Source: Candidatus Sumerlaeota bacterium
GTDB taxonomy: Bacteria; Sumerlaeota; Sumerlaeia; JADFCW01
Reading direction: 5' to 3'
DNA: 32,894 nucleotides
NCBI GenBank assembly: GCA_017161705.1
Contig: JADFCW010000040.1
Location: forward strand, 1-32,894
Shown here piece after piece: positions 1-8,432 of this stretch. Every line of letters begins with the position of its first letter. Positions within the stretch are counted from its first letter, which is position 1. Below the pieces are notes generated by a model. The model searched no databases. It was not told the DNA's origin and was given only the letters and a program-made list of their open reading frames with translations. The position numbers and the translations under genes were made by a program.

Positions 1-240
1 GGTTATGGCTACAGGCCGCGTTCGGTGCGTCGAAACTTGCCGGGCGAAAGCGGCAGCATGGGTGCCGCAGTCCCAAGCAACAGTATTCCGCTTTGCAGAA
101 TCAGGGCAAGAATTTTGGAGTGTGGCAGCCGTGCTTCCGCTTTGGAGCTGCGGTTTAACACAAGACAAACCATTCCCCTAACTTTTTCGGCCGCCTGAGA
201 ATCTCTCACGCGCGAGGTCTAGCCATCTTGCGAAGATCTT
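1..240 (+). repeat. Dispersed repeat family A, copy 1 (degenerate)
   Basis: This stretch aligns along its whole length with the reverse complement of 4546-4784. It opens with a GGTT(A/G)TGGC block and ends in GCGAAGATCTT in both copies. A run of about 24 bases from position 16 is identical in the two, and I estimate overall identity at 70-80% by eye. The two internal hairpins are decayed here: one arm reads GGGTGCCGC where copy 2 has GGCTGCCGC, and the other hairpin has two substitutions. Homology reaches base 1, so the repeat may continue left of the window. Confidence 0.85.
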
Positions 241-401
241 TTGGGTTGCGGCCACACGCTGCGTTAGAAGGAAACAGCAGCCTAAGACATCGGACGTCGA
301 AGACTGCTTCCTTATAAACATCCGAGCAATTCTGCGAAATCGGTGGGTTCGCCTCTCGCCGCTCCTCATCCATTCAAAGCCGCAGCCTCGCGGTTCGCTG
401 G
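241..401. other. Non-coding stretch, no recognisable feature
   Basis: Together with repeat copy 1 this forms the 401-base gene-free left end of the window. Short open frames exist on the minus strand but none has a ribosome binding site or recognisable protein. The DUF6807 gene ends just to the right. I see no clear terminator hairpin with a T-tract. Confidence 0.5.
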
Positions 402-1415
402 TCATTCTTGCTTCACATATTTCTCATACGCTTCGGCGACGCGGCCTGCCTTGACATCGCCGCGATGAACATACACGCGATATTTCAGATTCAGCGGCTT
501 GCCCGGAGTCAGGGTTTCCCACTCGATCCCCGGCCACGTCGGACCGATGTAGCCATATTCGCGCAGCAGCCACGTGTTGGGAAACTTCGGATTGTTCTTG
601 TGAATGAACGCGGCAATGCCTGCGGTTGTCTTCGCGTCCACAAACAGCGCCGAATAATCCACCCAGGGTGCAACGCCGCCAATGACGTTGTCGGGCTGTC
701 GGCCTTCGGGTGTGGTCATCGCGGCGCGCTGCGTGGCTACTTTGGTTTTGGGCTGTCCCGGCGGCGCAGGAACAGGGACACGCGGAGCGAATCGGATGCC
801 GAAGCCGCCATAACCTTTTTTGAGCGGCAGTTCGCCGCCGATCCGGACGGGTTTGTCCACGGCCGTGAAGGTCAGATCGAAATCCATGGCGCGGCCAAAT
901 GGGTCGGCAGGGTGGACGGTCACGAATACTTTTTCATCCACGACCTTGCGGTCGTCCACATACCAGCCGTTCTGGACGCCGAACACCGCCGCAGGGGGCG
1001 TAGTCTTTCTTTCAAGCCATTTCTCGAATTTTGCCGGGCAGCCGTTGACAGCCCAGGGGTCATAGACCTTGCCTTCGACCTCGACGCGTACCCATGACCA
1101 GAAAATGCCGCGATGGTGATAGTGGTCGCGGGGAAAATCGTCGGTCAAGACTTCGCCGTCCAGTCCCCAGACCGGATGGATGTAGCAACTGCGGCGATAG
1201 CGTTCGGCAACGCCGTTTTTCAAAATCATGCCAAAGTTATATACCAGCACAGGTTTGTCGCCGTCGAAGAGTTTCAGGTATTTGTCTTCGCTTTCTTCGA
1301 AGCGGAAAACCGCCGGTGGGGCGGAAGCCGCCACGGTGCTGGTGGGAAATGCAGAGGCAAGGCAGGCGGCGGTGGAAAGCAAAAGGATGACGCAGGCGGT
1401 AGATTGTTTTCCCAT
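402..1415 (-). CDS. DUF6807 (PmoA-like) family secreted protein
   Basis: The product is 337 aa. The start is the ATG at 1415, preceded by a strong AGGAGG Shine-Dalgarno. The frame is open further upstream, but that extension lacks a site. Residues 1-25 form a signal peptide (MGKQSTACVILLLSTAACLA), so the protein is probably exported. The body has a His-rich block DHYHHRGIFWSW near residue 110 and an aromatic C-terminal part with WLLREYGYIGPTWPG, both typical of the family Pfam called 'methane oxygenase PmoA'. That name is misleading: nothing here links it to methane oxidation. These proteins are common beside sugar-oxidoreductase genes in carbohydrate-degrading bacteria, and the next gene upstream is a Gfo/Idh/MocA protein. 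A role in glycoside or sugar processing is inference; the reaction is unknown. Confidence 0.8.
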   Translation of the reverse strand: MGKQSTACVILLLSTAACLASAFPTSTVAASAPPAVFRFEESEDKYLKLFDGDKPVLVYNFGMILKNGVAERYRRSCYIHPVWGLDGEVLTDDFPRDHYHHRGIFWSWVRVEVEGKVYDPWAVNGCPAKFEKWLERKTTPPAAVFGVQNGWYVDDRKVVDEKVFVTVHPADPFGRAMDFDLTFTAVDKPVRIGGELPLKKGYGGFGIRFAPRVPVPAPPGQPKTKVATQRAAMTTPEGRQPDNVIGGVAPWVDYSALFVDAKTTAGIAAFIHKNNPKFPNTWLLREYGYIGPTWPGIEWETLTPGKPLNLKYRVYVHRGDVKAGRVAEAYEKYVKQE

Positions 1416-1462
1416 GAATTTCCTCCTTCGATTACGTCGCTGCCGTCCACAGGAATAGCCCC

Positions 1463-1495
1463 GTAGACGACATGGACGAGGTGGGCAGCATGGAC
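1463..1495. repeat. Low-complexity GTCCAT/ATGGAC repeat
   Basis: A short run built from repeated ATGGAC words spaced by purine-rich filler lies between the DUF6807 and Gfo/Idh genes. On the minus strand it reads as GTCCAT units. Similar runs occur at 10593-10620 and, in coding DNA, at 27479-27523. Confidence 0.4.
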
Positions 1496-1533
1496 AACCA
1501 TGGGCGAAGCGGGAGAACACTCGGTGTTTCCCC

Positions 1534-2697
1534 TCATGGTTCCGTGGTCGAGCCGAGGTCTTCCCATTTTACCAGACGCGGCTCGAACTTATTGCTCTTG
1601 ACGTCGCGGAAGGCGGCACGGCCCATGAAGCACATCAGAGTGGCAATCCGTGCGGTCTCGATGTTCGAGCGGGGTTTCTCCTTTCCGCCCGACCGAATGT
1701 TCTCGACGAACGCTTCGAGTTCCTCGTTGGTGCCCTTGCCCCAGTCGGTTCCGCTGTCCTCGCCGAGTCTCTCGGTCTTGTTGCCTTTGAGATACAGCTC
1801 GCTCTTCACCAGGTCTATGCCCCATGTCTGGCCATAGACCAACATGCGTTCGAGCTGGAAGGGCTCCGGGCAAAAGAACAGGTGGGTGTAGGAAAAGATG
1901 ACATTGCCGGGGAACCGGAAAAGCAAGCCGGCGTGGTCTTCGCTTGTCGGCTTGGAGTCGGCCGGGATCTCGCGGCTGATGTTGGCCATTGCGACACAGT
2001 CAATGGGATGTTGATATTTCATCACCCATGCCATGACATCCATGTGATGGCCGGCCTGTTCGACCAATTCGCCGCCGCCGAGGTCCATGTCGGCGACCCA
2101 GCCCCCGCCGATCTCCCACACCCAGCTCCATTGGCCCTGCAGAAAGGCAATCTTGCCAAGGTCGCCGGAGTGGATTTTCTCTATGGCCTTCACATAGCCG
2201 TCGTTGTAGTGGCGTTGGAAACCGATTTGGCAGATGGCCTTGGACTTTCGAGCGGCCCGAACAAAAGCGTCCATTCGTTCGACGGTGGTTTCGAGCGGCT
2301 TTTCGCAAAAACAGTGAATGTTGCGCTCGAGGACGGGAATCGCCGTTTTGGCATGATTGCCGACCTCGGTGGCGACAATAACACCATCGAGTTTCTCCTT
2401 ATCGAGCATTTCCTCGAAGTTGGTATAGCCTTTGGGACTGAAGCGCCTGGCGGTTTCCTGTGCGGCGGCCACGCGCTCGGTCCGCAGGTCGCAGACCGCG
2501 GCGACCCGGACGCCTTCGGTGCGGACAATTTTCTGCAGCAGGGTGCTGCCGCGGCCGCCGCAGCCGATAAAGCCGAGAACGACTTCGTCGCTGCGAGCTG
2601 CCGCGCGTGCTTTAGCGGCGCTGCCGAGCGCCAAAGCCGATGCGCCCACGGCAGTCTTGCGCAAAAACGCTCTGCGGGCAAGATTGGACCGGTTCAT
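1534..2697 (-). CDS. Tat-exported Gfo/Idh/MocA family oxidoreductase
   Basis: The product is 387 aa. The ATG at 2697 was chosen because AAGGAGG lies five bases upstream; an in-frame ATG at 2712 overlaps that site. The N-terminus carries a twin-arginine signal (ARRAFLRK, residues 7-14, then a hydrophobic stretch ending AKARA), so the folded NAD(P)-loaded enzyme is likely exported. A Rossmann motif GFIGCGGRGS follows near residue 42. The family signature EKPLE is near residue 133, and GGGELVEQAGHHMDV in the C-terminal domain supplies candidate substrate-site histidines. Members oxidise or reduce sugars or related polyols. The substrate cannot be read from sequence. It sits 118 bases upstream of the DUF6807 gene on the same strand, probably co-transcribed. 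Confidence 0.88.
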   Translation of the reverse strand: MNRSNLARRAFLRKTAVGASALALGSAAKARAAARSDEVVLGFIGCGGRGSTLLQKIVRTEGVRVAAVCDLRTERVAAAQETARRFSPKGYTNFEEMLDKEKLDGVIVATEVGNHAKTAIPVLERNIHCFCEKPLETTVERMDAFVRAARKSKAICQIGFQRHYNDGYVKAIEKIHSGDLGKIAFLQGQWSWVWEIGGGWVADMDLGGGELVEQAGHHMDVMAWVMKYQHPIDCVAMANISREIPADSKPTSEDHAGLLFRFPGNVIFSYTHLFFCPEPFQLERMLVYGQTWGIDLVKSELYLKGNKTERLGEDSGTDWGKGTNEELEAFVENIRSGGKEKPRSNIETARIATLMCFMGRAAFRDVKSNKFEPRLVKWEDLGSTTEP

Positions 2698-2833
2698 GAT
2701 AGCCTCCTTCATAATGAATAGGCCAGGCGTGCCGGCCTGCGTTGGCTGGATACTTCAACCCGAACCCGACTGGCAGCGAAATGGTGAAACGAGGACACGG
2801 CGCCGTCAAGGGCAATTGCGGGCGGCAAGCGTC

Positions 2834-4381
2834 TCAATGCGTCATGGCATACACCAGCACATTGACGCCGAGACGGAGGGCAAGGTCAGGGTCTACGGCG
2901 GCGATCATCGGGCGCGGTTCGTTTTCCCAGCCGCCGCTCAACGAAACGGGACTATAGACAACGCACGTATAGCCCTGGCGGGTTAGGCCGAGCAGTGTGG
3001 GCCTGGCAGGGGTGAAACCTGCGGCCGCGCCGGAAGGCGACATCTCTTCCAGATGAATCGGCGTATGGGCGGAGAAAATCGGATGATCGGGGGGCAATTC
3101 GTCGAGGTCTTCGGCGGGAAAGAGCTTCTTGAGTTCGCGGCGGACCGCGCGGTCGAAGTCGCGCCGGTCGCAGCAGTTGTGAACGAATAGAAATCCGCCG
3201 CCGTCGAGGTAGCGCCGCAGGTTCTCCCGCGCCTGATCCGACAGCGTAAAATCCAAATGCCCCGTGAGATACGCAAAAGGAAAGTGGAAGAGTTGGGGCG
3301 AGTCGGCCTCGACACCGACGCATTTATAGGTCGGCTGGCCGCTGGTCGAAAGGGCAAACGCCTTCATCAGATTGCTGACGCCGGTGGGATGGGGCGACCA
3401 ATCGCCGGCGTGCTTGATTTGGGCGATTTCGACATCGCCCGGTGTTTCGCTGTCGGGTGCGAACACTTTGACGATGCTTTGGGTCCGGCCCAGACGATAG
3501 TAGGCAAGACAATAAGCCAGAAGATTGACGCCGAACCGTCGCGCGTCGGCAATGTCAATGCGCTCGCCGAAGTCATGCGTGTGGCCGTCCCAGCCGCATG
3601 CAACGTCGGCGGGAGAGAAAATGACGGCGGTGCGGCAGCCGACATTGACGCCATAGACTGTTGGAAAGCGGTTCTCAAATTTGTCGGCGCCGATCTTGTG
3701 CCGGAGATTGCCCAGCTGGAAATGGCTGTGAAAGAGCGGATGCTCGGGCGGCAGCCGATGCCAGGGGCAGTCGGGGAATATCGCCTGAAATTCTTTTTTG
3801 AACGACTCTGTGAACGAGGGTTTTCCACTGCTGGAGTTGCCGAAGACATAGCCGCCGGCCAGAATATAGTTGCGGATTAGGTTGCGTTCGAGGGCAGTGA
3901 GTTCGAACCCTTCCTGTCCGGAAAAATAAATCATCGGCGTGCGGTCGGGCGAATAGTTGAACTCGTTCAGTCGCATGACCTCGGCCTTGTAGTTGGCTAC
4001 CTCGCCGAGTTCGCGACGGGCATAGTCGAACAGCCCCTGCGTGTCGCCCATGGCCGTTGTCCATTTGTATTGGCGGACCTTGCGGCCCTCCTGCTCGACC
4101 AGGTCGAGAATGCCGTAGTTGATCTTGGCCATGAGCGTGGGCGGAGCGGGCGGTTTCTTCCGCTCGGTGCGGCGAAGCGGGGTCACGGGCAGAGGCAGGG
4201 GCGGCAATCCTTCAGCGCCTTTGATGCGCTGCGGCGAAGCCTTCGGCGGCGGCGAGCAGGAAATTTGCGCCTGAACCCTGCACACAGCGGCCGCCAGCAT
4301 GGTTCCTGCAAGTGCGGCGAGAACACATGCGGAAAGTTGCCGCTTCAACCGCGCCATGCCTTTTATCCCAAAAAGATTCAT
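2834..4381 (-). CDS. Secreted protein with two tandem DUF4159 domains
   Basis: The product is 515 aa with an N-terminal signal peptide (SACVLAALAGTMLAAAV, near residues 17-33). Two related DUF4159 modules follow. The first, about residues 80-290, has KINYGILD, MIYFSGQEGFELT and GGYVFGNSSSG. The second, about 310-515, has FPFAYLTGHLDFTLS and GGGFLFVHNCCD. The shared pattern is 'predicted strand, F/Y-x-x-G-H/Q, then a glycine-rich turn plus a residue-poor helix', consistent with an internal duplication. DUF4159 proteins have no assigned reaction; they occur in diderm bacteria of the PVC type, often near MoxR/DUF58 loci, which are absent here. The start is uncertain: ATG 4381 has AAAGGG only 2-3 bases away and ATG 4357 has AAAAGG one base away. 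TTGACA at 4436-4441 (minus) is a possible -35 element. Confidence 0.75.
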   Translation of the reverse strand: MNLFGIKGMARLKRQLSACVLAALAGTMLAAAVCRVQAQISCSPPPKASPQRIKGAEGLPPLPLPVTPLRRTERKKPPAPPTLMAKINYGILDLVEQEGRKVRQYKWTTAMGDTQGLFDYARRELGEVANYKAEVMRLNEFNYSPDRTPMIYFSGQEGFELTALERNLIRNYILAGGYVFGNSSSGKPSFTESFKKEFQAIFPDCPWHRLPPEHPLFHSHFQLGNLRHKIGADKFENRFPTVYGVNVGCRTAVIFSPADVACGWDGHTHDFGERIDIADARRFGVNLLAYCLAYYRLGRTQSIVKVFAPDSETPGDVEIAQIKHAGDWSPHPTGVSNLMKAFALSTSGQPTYKCVGVEADSPQLFHFPFAYLTGHLDFTLSDQARENLRRYLDGGGFLFVHNCCDRRDFDRAVRRELKKLFPAEDLDELPPDHPIFSAHTPIHLEEMSPSGAAAGFTPARPTLLGLTRQGYTCVVYSPVSLSGGWENEPRPMIAAVDPDLALRLGVNVLVYAMTH

Positions 4382-4545
4382 AGCCCTTTACCGCTTCGCT
4401 TATCCGATTGCCAGTTCACAGCAAAACGGCCGCAATGTCAAGCTCGACAGCTATGAAAAAGCCGCGAACCGCGGATGGACAGAGATGCACACAGATTTCA
4501 AAGACACATTGCCAATAATCTAACGCGGCTTATGGTTAGAATCAT

Positions 4546-4784
4546 AAGATCTTCGCTAGAGGGCTCGATCTCGGGATGAATGATTCCAGGGCGGCCGAAA
4601 AAGTCAGGGCAATCGGTTGCCGCGCGATGAATGAGAACTGCAAAGCGGCAGCATGGCTGCCGCACTCCAAAATTTCCGCCCCTGATGCTGCAAGGCGGAA
4701 TGCTTTTGCTTTGGACTGCGGCAGCCATGCTGCCGCTTTCGGCCGACAAGTTTCGACGCACCGAACGCGGCCCGCGGCCACAAC
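4546..4784 (-). repeat. Dispersed repeat family A, copy 2 (intact)
   Basis: Inverted relative to copy 1 at 1-240. It contains two 19-base palindromes, at 4645-4663 and 4718-4736, each a GCGGCAGC / GCTGCCGC stem around three bases. The two copies together bracket the DUF6807, Gfo/Idh and DUF4159 genes. Intact stems here against decayed stems in copy 1 suggest that this copy is younger or under selection. Confidence 0.85.
4642..4739. repeat. 98-bp element with 30-bp terminal inverted repeats (core of repeat A)
   Basis: Positions 4642-4671 and 4710-4739 are reverse complements of each other at 29 of 30 positions, separated by 38 bases. Each arm is itself a hairpin (GCGGCAGC-ATG-GCTGCCGC). The single strand can therefore form either one long stem or two side-by-side hairpins, the layout of REP/BIME or MITE-like elements. 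No transposase is encoded within it. Confidence 0.85.
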
Positions 4785-4960
4785 CAAATATAAGGGCGCC
4801 ACCAAGATGCGCACATTTTGGCTAGATCTTTAGATGAAAGAGTCCATAGATTCAGCGAAATCTGTGAAACCACTATGTCTGCAACAAGATTGGAAAATAC
4901 GAGGGGCTTTTATCGAAACCTAGGAAAGTTTGTGTTCGCTTGATCCCGGCGGGTGCAGGC

Positions 4961-5701
4961 TTATTCTCGTCCTGTCTGCACAGAATCGCTGGAGTCGGAC
5001 CGCTGCGCCGGGCGGGCTCCTCCCATGATCTTCTTGTGAATCCATACATAGACCGCCACCAGAGCCGCCAGTGCAAGGATCATCCAGAGCAGGTTCTCAT
5101 GGATGATTTGCTTGCCCTCGAAAATCAAATCCCGATAGGATTTGCCGACCGACGCCCGCCCCAGGCCGTACCCGATGAACGTCAGAACGGAGACCCAGAA
5201 TCCTGCGCCGAGCGCCGTGAACAGCGAGAATCGGAAGATGTTCATCCGCGACAGTCCCGCCGGCAGCGAGATCAGCTGCCGGATGGCCGGCAAAAGGCGG
5301 CATACAAATGTCGTGATCTCGCCGTATTCGCGGAACAGCGCCTCGGCCCGCTCCAGATGCGCCGGCTTGAGAAAGAGGTACTTTGCATAGCGATAGAGAA
5401 ACGGACGCCCCAGCCACAATGCCAAATAGTAATTGATATAAGCGCCCGCCATCGAACCGGCCAGACCGGTCAGAATGGCGACGCACAAACCGATTCCGAC
5501 TGCTTCGCCGCCAATAAACTCATGGCGCGCAATCATCACGCCCGCGGGAATCATCACCACTTCGCTGGGAAAAGGAATAAACGAACTTTCGATTGCCATA
5601 AAGAGAAAAATCAGCACGGGCCCCCATACGCGTGCAATTTCCACGGCCGCTTCCACATACGTCGCAAGAGTCTCCAGCACAGATGCTGCTCCTTGCCCCA
5701 T
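4961..5701 (-). CDS. DedA family integral membrane protein
   Basis: The product is 246 aa, normal for the family. Visible signatures are the ESSFIPFPSE re-entrant segment near residues 38-47, the glycine-rich GSMAGAYINYYLALWLG helix near 81-98, and RLLPAIRQLISLPAGLSRMN near 138-157 with the conserved arginines and PAG. Further hydrophobic helices follow, with a last one near 212-230. DedA proteins act in the inner membrane and are linked to undecaprenyl-phosphate or phospholipid translocation; the cargo of this member is unknown. It lies 30 bases after jag on the same strand, so it is probably the last gene of the rpmH-yidC operon. No Shine-Dalgarno is visible before the ATG, in line with translation following jag. 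Confidence 0.88.
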   Translation of the reverse strand: MGQGAASVLETLATYVEAAVEIARVWGPVLIFLFMAIESSFIPFPSEVVMIPAGVMIARHEFIGGEAVGIGLCVAILTGLAGSMAGAYINYYLALWLGRPFLYRYAKYLFLKPAHLERAEALFREYGEITTFVCRLLPAIRQLISLPAGLSRMNIFRFSLFTALGAGFWVSVLTFIGYGLGRASVGKSYRDLIFEGKQIIHENLLWMILALAALVAVYVWIHKKIMGGARPAQRSDSSDSVQTGRE

Positions 5702-5731
5702 CGCCGGGGCGCCGGATAGTTGGGTGTTCGC

Positions 5732-6382
5732 TTACAACTCGGGCTCGGCTTCTTCCACGCGCGAGGCAGGAGCCACGATCACGCAGCGCTGGCCCTCCGG
5801 CCCTTCGCTGTAGGTTTTGACGCCTTTGAAATCCTTGAGTGCGGTGTGGATGATCTTGCGGTCAGCGACATTCATAGGCGGCAGAGCGACTTCATGGTCC
5901 TCGGCGACCACCTTTTGCGCCGTGCGGCGCGCCAGGCGCTCCAGCCGTGATATTTTCCGCTCCTTGTAGTCCCCGATGTCCACCACAACCGAGGGGGCGG
6001 CACGGCCGCCTTTGCAGGCCACGCGGGTCACCATGTATTGGATGGCATCCAGGGTCTGGCCGTTTTTCCCGATCAGCACGCTCGAAGCGGGCGAAGCCAA
6101 CTTGGCTACAATGCGATCTTCTTCAGGTTGGACTCGCACCTCGGCGATATAGCCCATATAATACATGAGTTTTTGCAGATAGTCGCGGACGATCTCTGCG
6201 ATGTAGTCGGGTTTGACCCACGCCACGATGGTGGTCTCGCGCGGGCGTTTGTCCTCGAGCAGATATTCTTCCTCGCTGCGGTCCACGCGGAACTGCAAGG
6301 CCTCGCGCGGGACGCGCAAACGTTCGAGGGCCTGTCGGACGGCCTCCTCAGTGGTTGCGGCGGTTATACGAACGATGTTCAT
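5732..6382 (-). CDS. jag: Jag/KhpB-type RNA-binding protein (Jag_N, KH, R3H)
   Basis: The product is 216 aa. Residues 1-52 are a Jag N-terminal domain (TAATTEEAVRQALERL and following). The KH domain contains SSVLIGKNGQTLDAIQYM, with the GKxGxTL nucleic-acid loop near residues 103-110. The C-terminal R3H domain has RLARRTAQKV, PPMNVADRKIIHTAL and VKTYSEGPEGQR. The ATG overlaps the yidC stop by four bases (ATGA), so it is translationally coupled to the insertase, the usual genomic partner. Family members are RNA-binding regulators of cell envelope synthesis and division. The assignment is secure; the target RNAs are not known. Confidence 0.93.
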   Translation of the reverse strand: MNIVRITAATTEEAVRQALERLRVPREALQFRVDRSEEEYLLEDKRPRETTIVAWVKPDYIAEIVRDYLQKLMYYMGYIAEVRVQPEEDRIVAKLASPASSVLIGKNGQTLDAIQYMVTRVACKGGRAAPSVVVDIGDYKERKISRLERLARRTAQKVVAEDHEVALPPMNVADRKIIHTALKDFKGVKTYSEGPEGQRCVIVAPASRVEEAEPEL

Positions 6383-8283
6383 TTGACTCCTCCCGGCGCG
6401 CCGGTGGTGGCTGGCGCAGCCTGGCCTTCGGGCGGTTTTTTAATGATCCGATTGGCGATCAATTGATGCGCGCTTTGCCACACATTGTTGATCAGCCAAT
6501 AGATGAAAAGCCCCGAAGGGAAATTATACAGCATGACGGGAAACATGATCGTGAAAATCAGCATCATCTGTTTCTGCGCGGGATCCTGCGAGGGCGTCGG
6601 CGTCAATTTGGACATGTAGTATTGGCTGAGGCCCATGAGAATCGGCAGCAGGTTGATCCCCGAAACTGTTCCCAGCAATGGAATGCTGAAGGCCAGCCCG
6701 TGCCGGGCCAGATCCACCAGCCGGTCGGGTCCGGCCAGGTCTTGAATCCACAGGAAACTAGCTCCCCGCAAATCTATGGACTCGTTCAGCAGACTATAGA
6801 GCGCAAAAAAGATCGGCAGCTGCACAAACATCGGCAGGCAGCCTCGCAGCGGCGCAAACGGACTGATGTTGTGCTCCTTGTAAAGGCGCATCATCTCCTG
6901 GTTTCGCTTCGTTGCATCGTTCTTATACTTGCGATTCACCTCGTCCAGCAAGGGTTTGATTTTCTTCATCTCGGCCATGGTCTTGGCCTGGATTTTCATT
7001 CCCTTGTGCGCCAGCGGGTGCATGATTGCGCGGATCAGAATTGTCAGAATCACGATGGCAACGCCATAGTTGTGCACGACCGAGTGGAGGAAATTCAGCG
7101 AATACATCAGGCCCAGTTTCAGAGCGCGCATCCAGCGGAACATGCTAAAGTAAAAGAGCACCTCGCTAAGATTGGCGCCGGTTTGCCGGCTGGCCTCGCG
7201 CAACAAGGCCGGCTGTTTGGGACCGACAAAAATCTGGTAGTCGAACGCCTTTTCGCCTTGGGGCGGCAGTTCAAACTTGTCGCCGTAAAGCACGACGGTG
7301 AACGGCGGCGAATACGGCGGCCCGCCGGCGGCTTTCTCGGCGTCGGTCAGGGCGTTTTTCAGCCGCTGCAGACAATGCACGGCAGTGGCCTGAAACCCGT
7401 CGGGAATCATCACAGCCAGGAAAAACTTGTCGGTCACGCCCGCCCAGCGGATGTCGCCGCGCTCGATACGTTCGTGCTTGGGCGTCGGTTCTTTGGCTGC
7501 CGCATAACCGGCCCGGCGCGGGGTGCCATAAATCGTATTGACAAAGTTGAGATGCGGGTCTTCTCCCGGGGCAAACTGCCGCACGCCCGGTCCCCAGGCC
7601 AATCCCAAACCCTGCTCGTTGTCATTGATCCGGCAGTCGGCCTGCGGCGACAGGTTGCGCAGCACAACCTGGAATCCCGTCAGATAGCTGGCGGCGGAAA
7701 AACGATAGGTTTTCACCACCTGGAGATTTGCGATTTTCGGCGACGTAAACACCACCTCGGTCGTGCCGTCGTCGAGCGCTCTGACCTCGTGCGTATAAAT
7801 GCCGGTGTTGAATTCCGGGTAATCAATCTTGTTCAATTCTTTGACAATGACCTCGAGCGGCAATTCGCGCAGGGGCGTTTCGGGCCGCTGCGGGATCATC
7901 TCGATGGCCTTGACTGCCCCCCCGCTCGGTAAAACGTCAAGATACTGCCAGCTGACGGGCCGACCGCCGCGATTGGTCAACACAACGCGATAAATGCGCG
8001 TGTGAACGGTGATGCTGGTTTCAGGGGCTTCGCCGGTTGGCGAGGTGGCGCGAACGCTTTCGGCGGGCAAGGCGGCTGTGGTGCGCGCCGTATCCGCGAG
8101 CAGCTGCGGCGGCGGGGCGGTTGTCAGTGTCGGCGTGGTTGTCGTGTCACCCCCGTACAATTCCGGATGCTCGCTCCGATATTCCTCCAGCCTTTTCTGG
8201 TAAGGAAGAAGGTAGAGAATATAGAAGAGAACATAAACAACGGTGGTGGCGGCTATAAACGCTAGCCAACGTCGCTGATCCAC
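6379..8283 (-). CDS. yidC: Membrane protein insertase YidC
   Basis: The product is 634 aa from a GTG start at 8283 that has AAGGA about seven bases upstream; a longer frame starting at 8322 has no such site and lacks the family's usual N-terminus. Residues 2-8 (DQRRWLA) and the following hydrophobic helix match the first membrane anchor of Gram-negative YidC. Residues ~55-360 form the large periplasmic P1 domain. From about 385 on comes the Oxa1/Alb3 core: ILTILIRAIMHPLAHKG, with the substrate-groove arginine near 418; a charged cytoplasmic hairpin; then CLPMFVQLPIFFALYSLL and three more helices. It inserts and folds inner-membrane proteins with or without Sec. The periplasmic domain itself argues for a diderm host. 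Confidence 0.95.
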   Translation of the reverse strand: MDQRRWLAFIAATTVVYVLFYILYLLPYQKRLEEYRSEHPELYGGDTTTTPTLTTAPPPQLLADTARTTAALPAESVRATSPTGEAPETSITVHTRIYRVVLTNRGGRPVSWQYLDVLPSGGAVKAIEMIPQRPETPLRELPLEVIVKELNKIDYPEFNTGIYTHEVRALDDGTTEVVFTSPKIANLQVVKTYRFSAASYLTGFQVVLRNLSPQADCRINDNEQGLGLAWGPGVRQFAPGEDPHLNFVNTIYGTPRRAGYAAAKEPTPKHERIERGDIRWAGVTDKFFLAVMIPDGFQATAVHCLQRLKNALTDAEKAAGGPPYSPPFTVVLYGDKFELPPQGEKAFDYQIFVGPKQPALLREASRQTGANLSEVLFYFSMFRWMRALKLGLMYSLNFLHSVVHNYGVAIVILTILIRAIMHPLAHKGMKIQAKTMAEMKKIKPLLDEVNRKYKNDATKRNQEMMRLYKEHNISPFAPLRGCLPMFVQLPIFFALYSLLNESIDLRGASFLWIQDLAGPDRLVDLARHGLAFSIPLLGTVSGINLLPILMGLSQYYMSKLTPTPSQDPAQKQMMLIFTIMFPVMLYNFPSGLFIYWLINNVWQSAHQLIANRIIKKPPEGQAAPATTGAPGGVK

Positions 8284-8432
8284 TGTGCATTCCTTCGAGT
8301 AAGAGAAACCGGGCCGACGCACGTTCGCACGCGCGTGCAGAACCCGGGGTGTTCGCTTCCGACAACGCTGTCGGCAACCGGTCTTTTTATATGCCGAGGC
8401 CTCGTCCGAACCGCCCGTTCAGCCCCTCGGCC

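Larger units (their letters stand above)
4382..4960. other. 579-base intergenic region holding repeat family A copy 2
   Basis: The only structure I can support is the repeat at 4546-4784. The flanks contain ATAAGATCTTCGCTAG at about 4544-4559 and GCTAGATCTTTAG at about 4823-4835, which are roughly inverted with respect to each other and may mark element ends. Open frames across the repeat on both strands are short, mutually overlapping and lack ribosome binding sites, so I do not call genes here. Confidence 0.6.

Noticed and set aside
4576-4873. Small open frames across repeat copy 2 on both strands
   Set aside because: They overlap one another, are drawn from palindromic repeat DNA, and have no ribosome binding site.
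6355-7932. 525-aa plus-strand open frame
   Set aside because: Antisense to yidC, rich in H/R/Q and with no recognisable domain.
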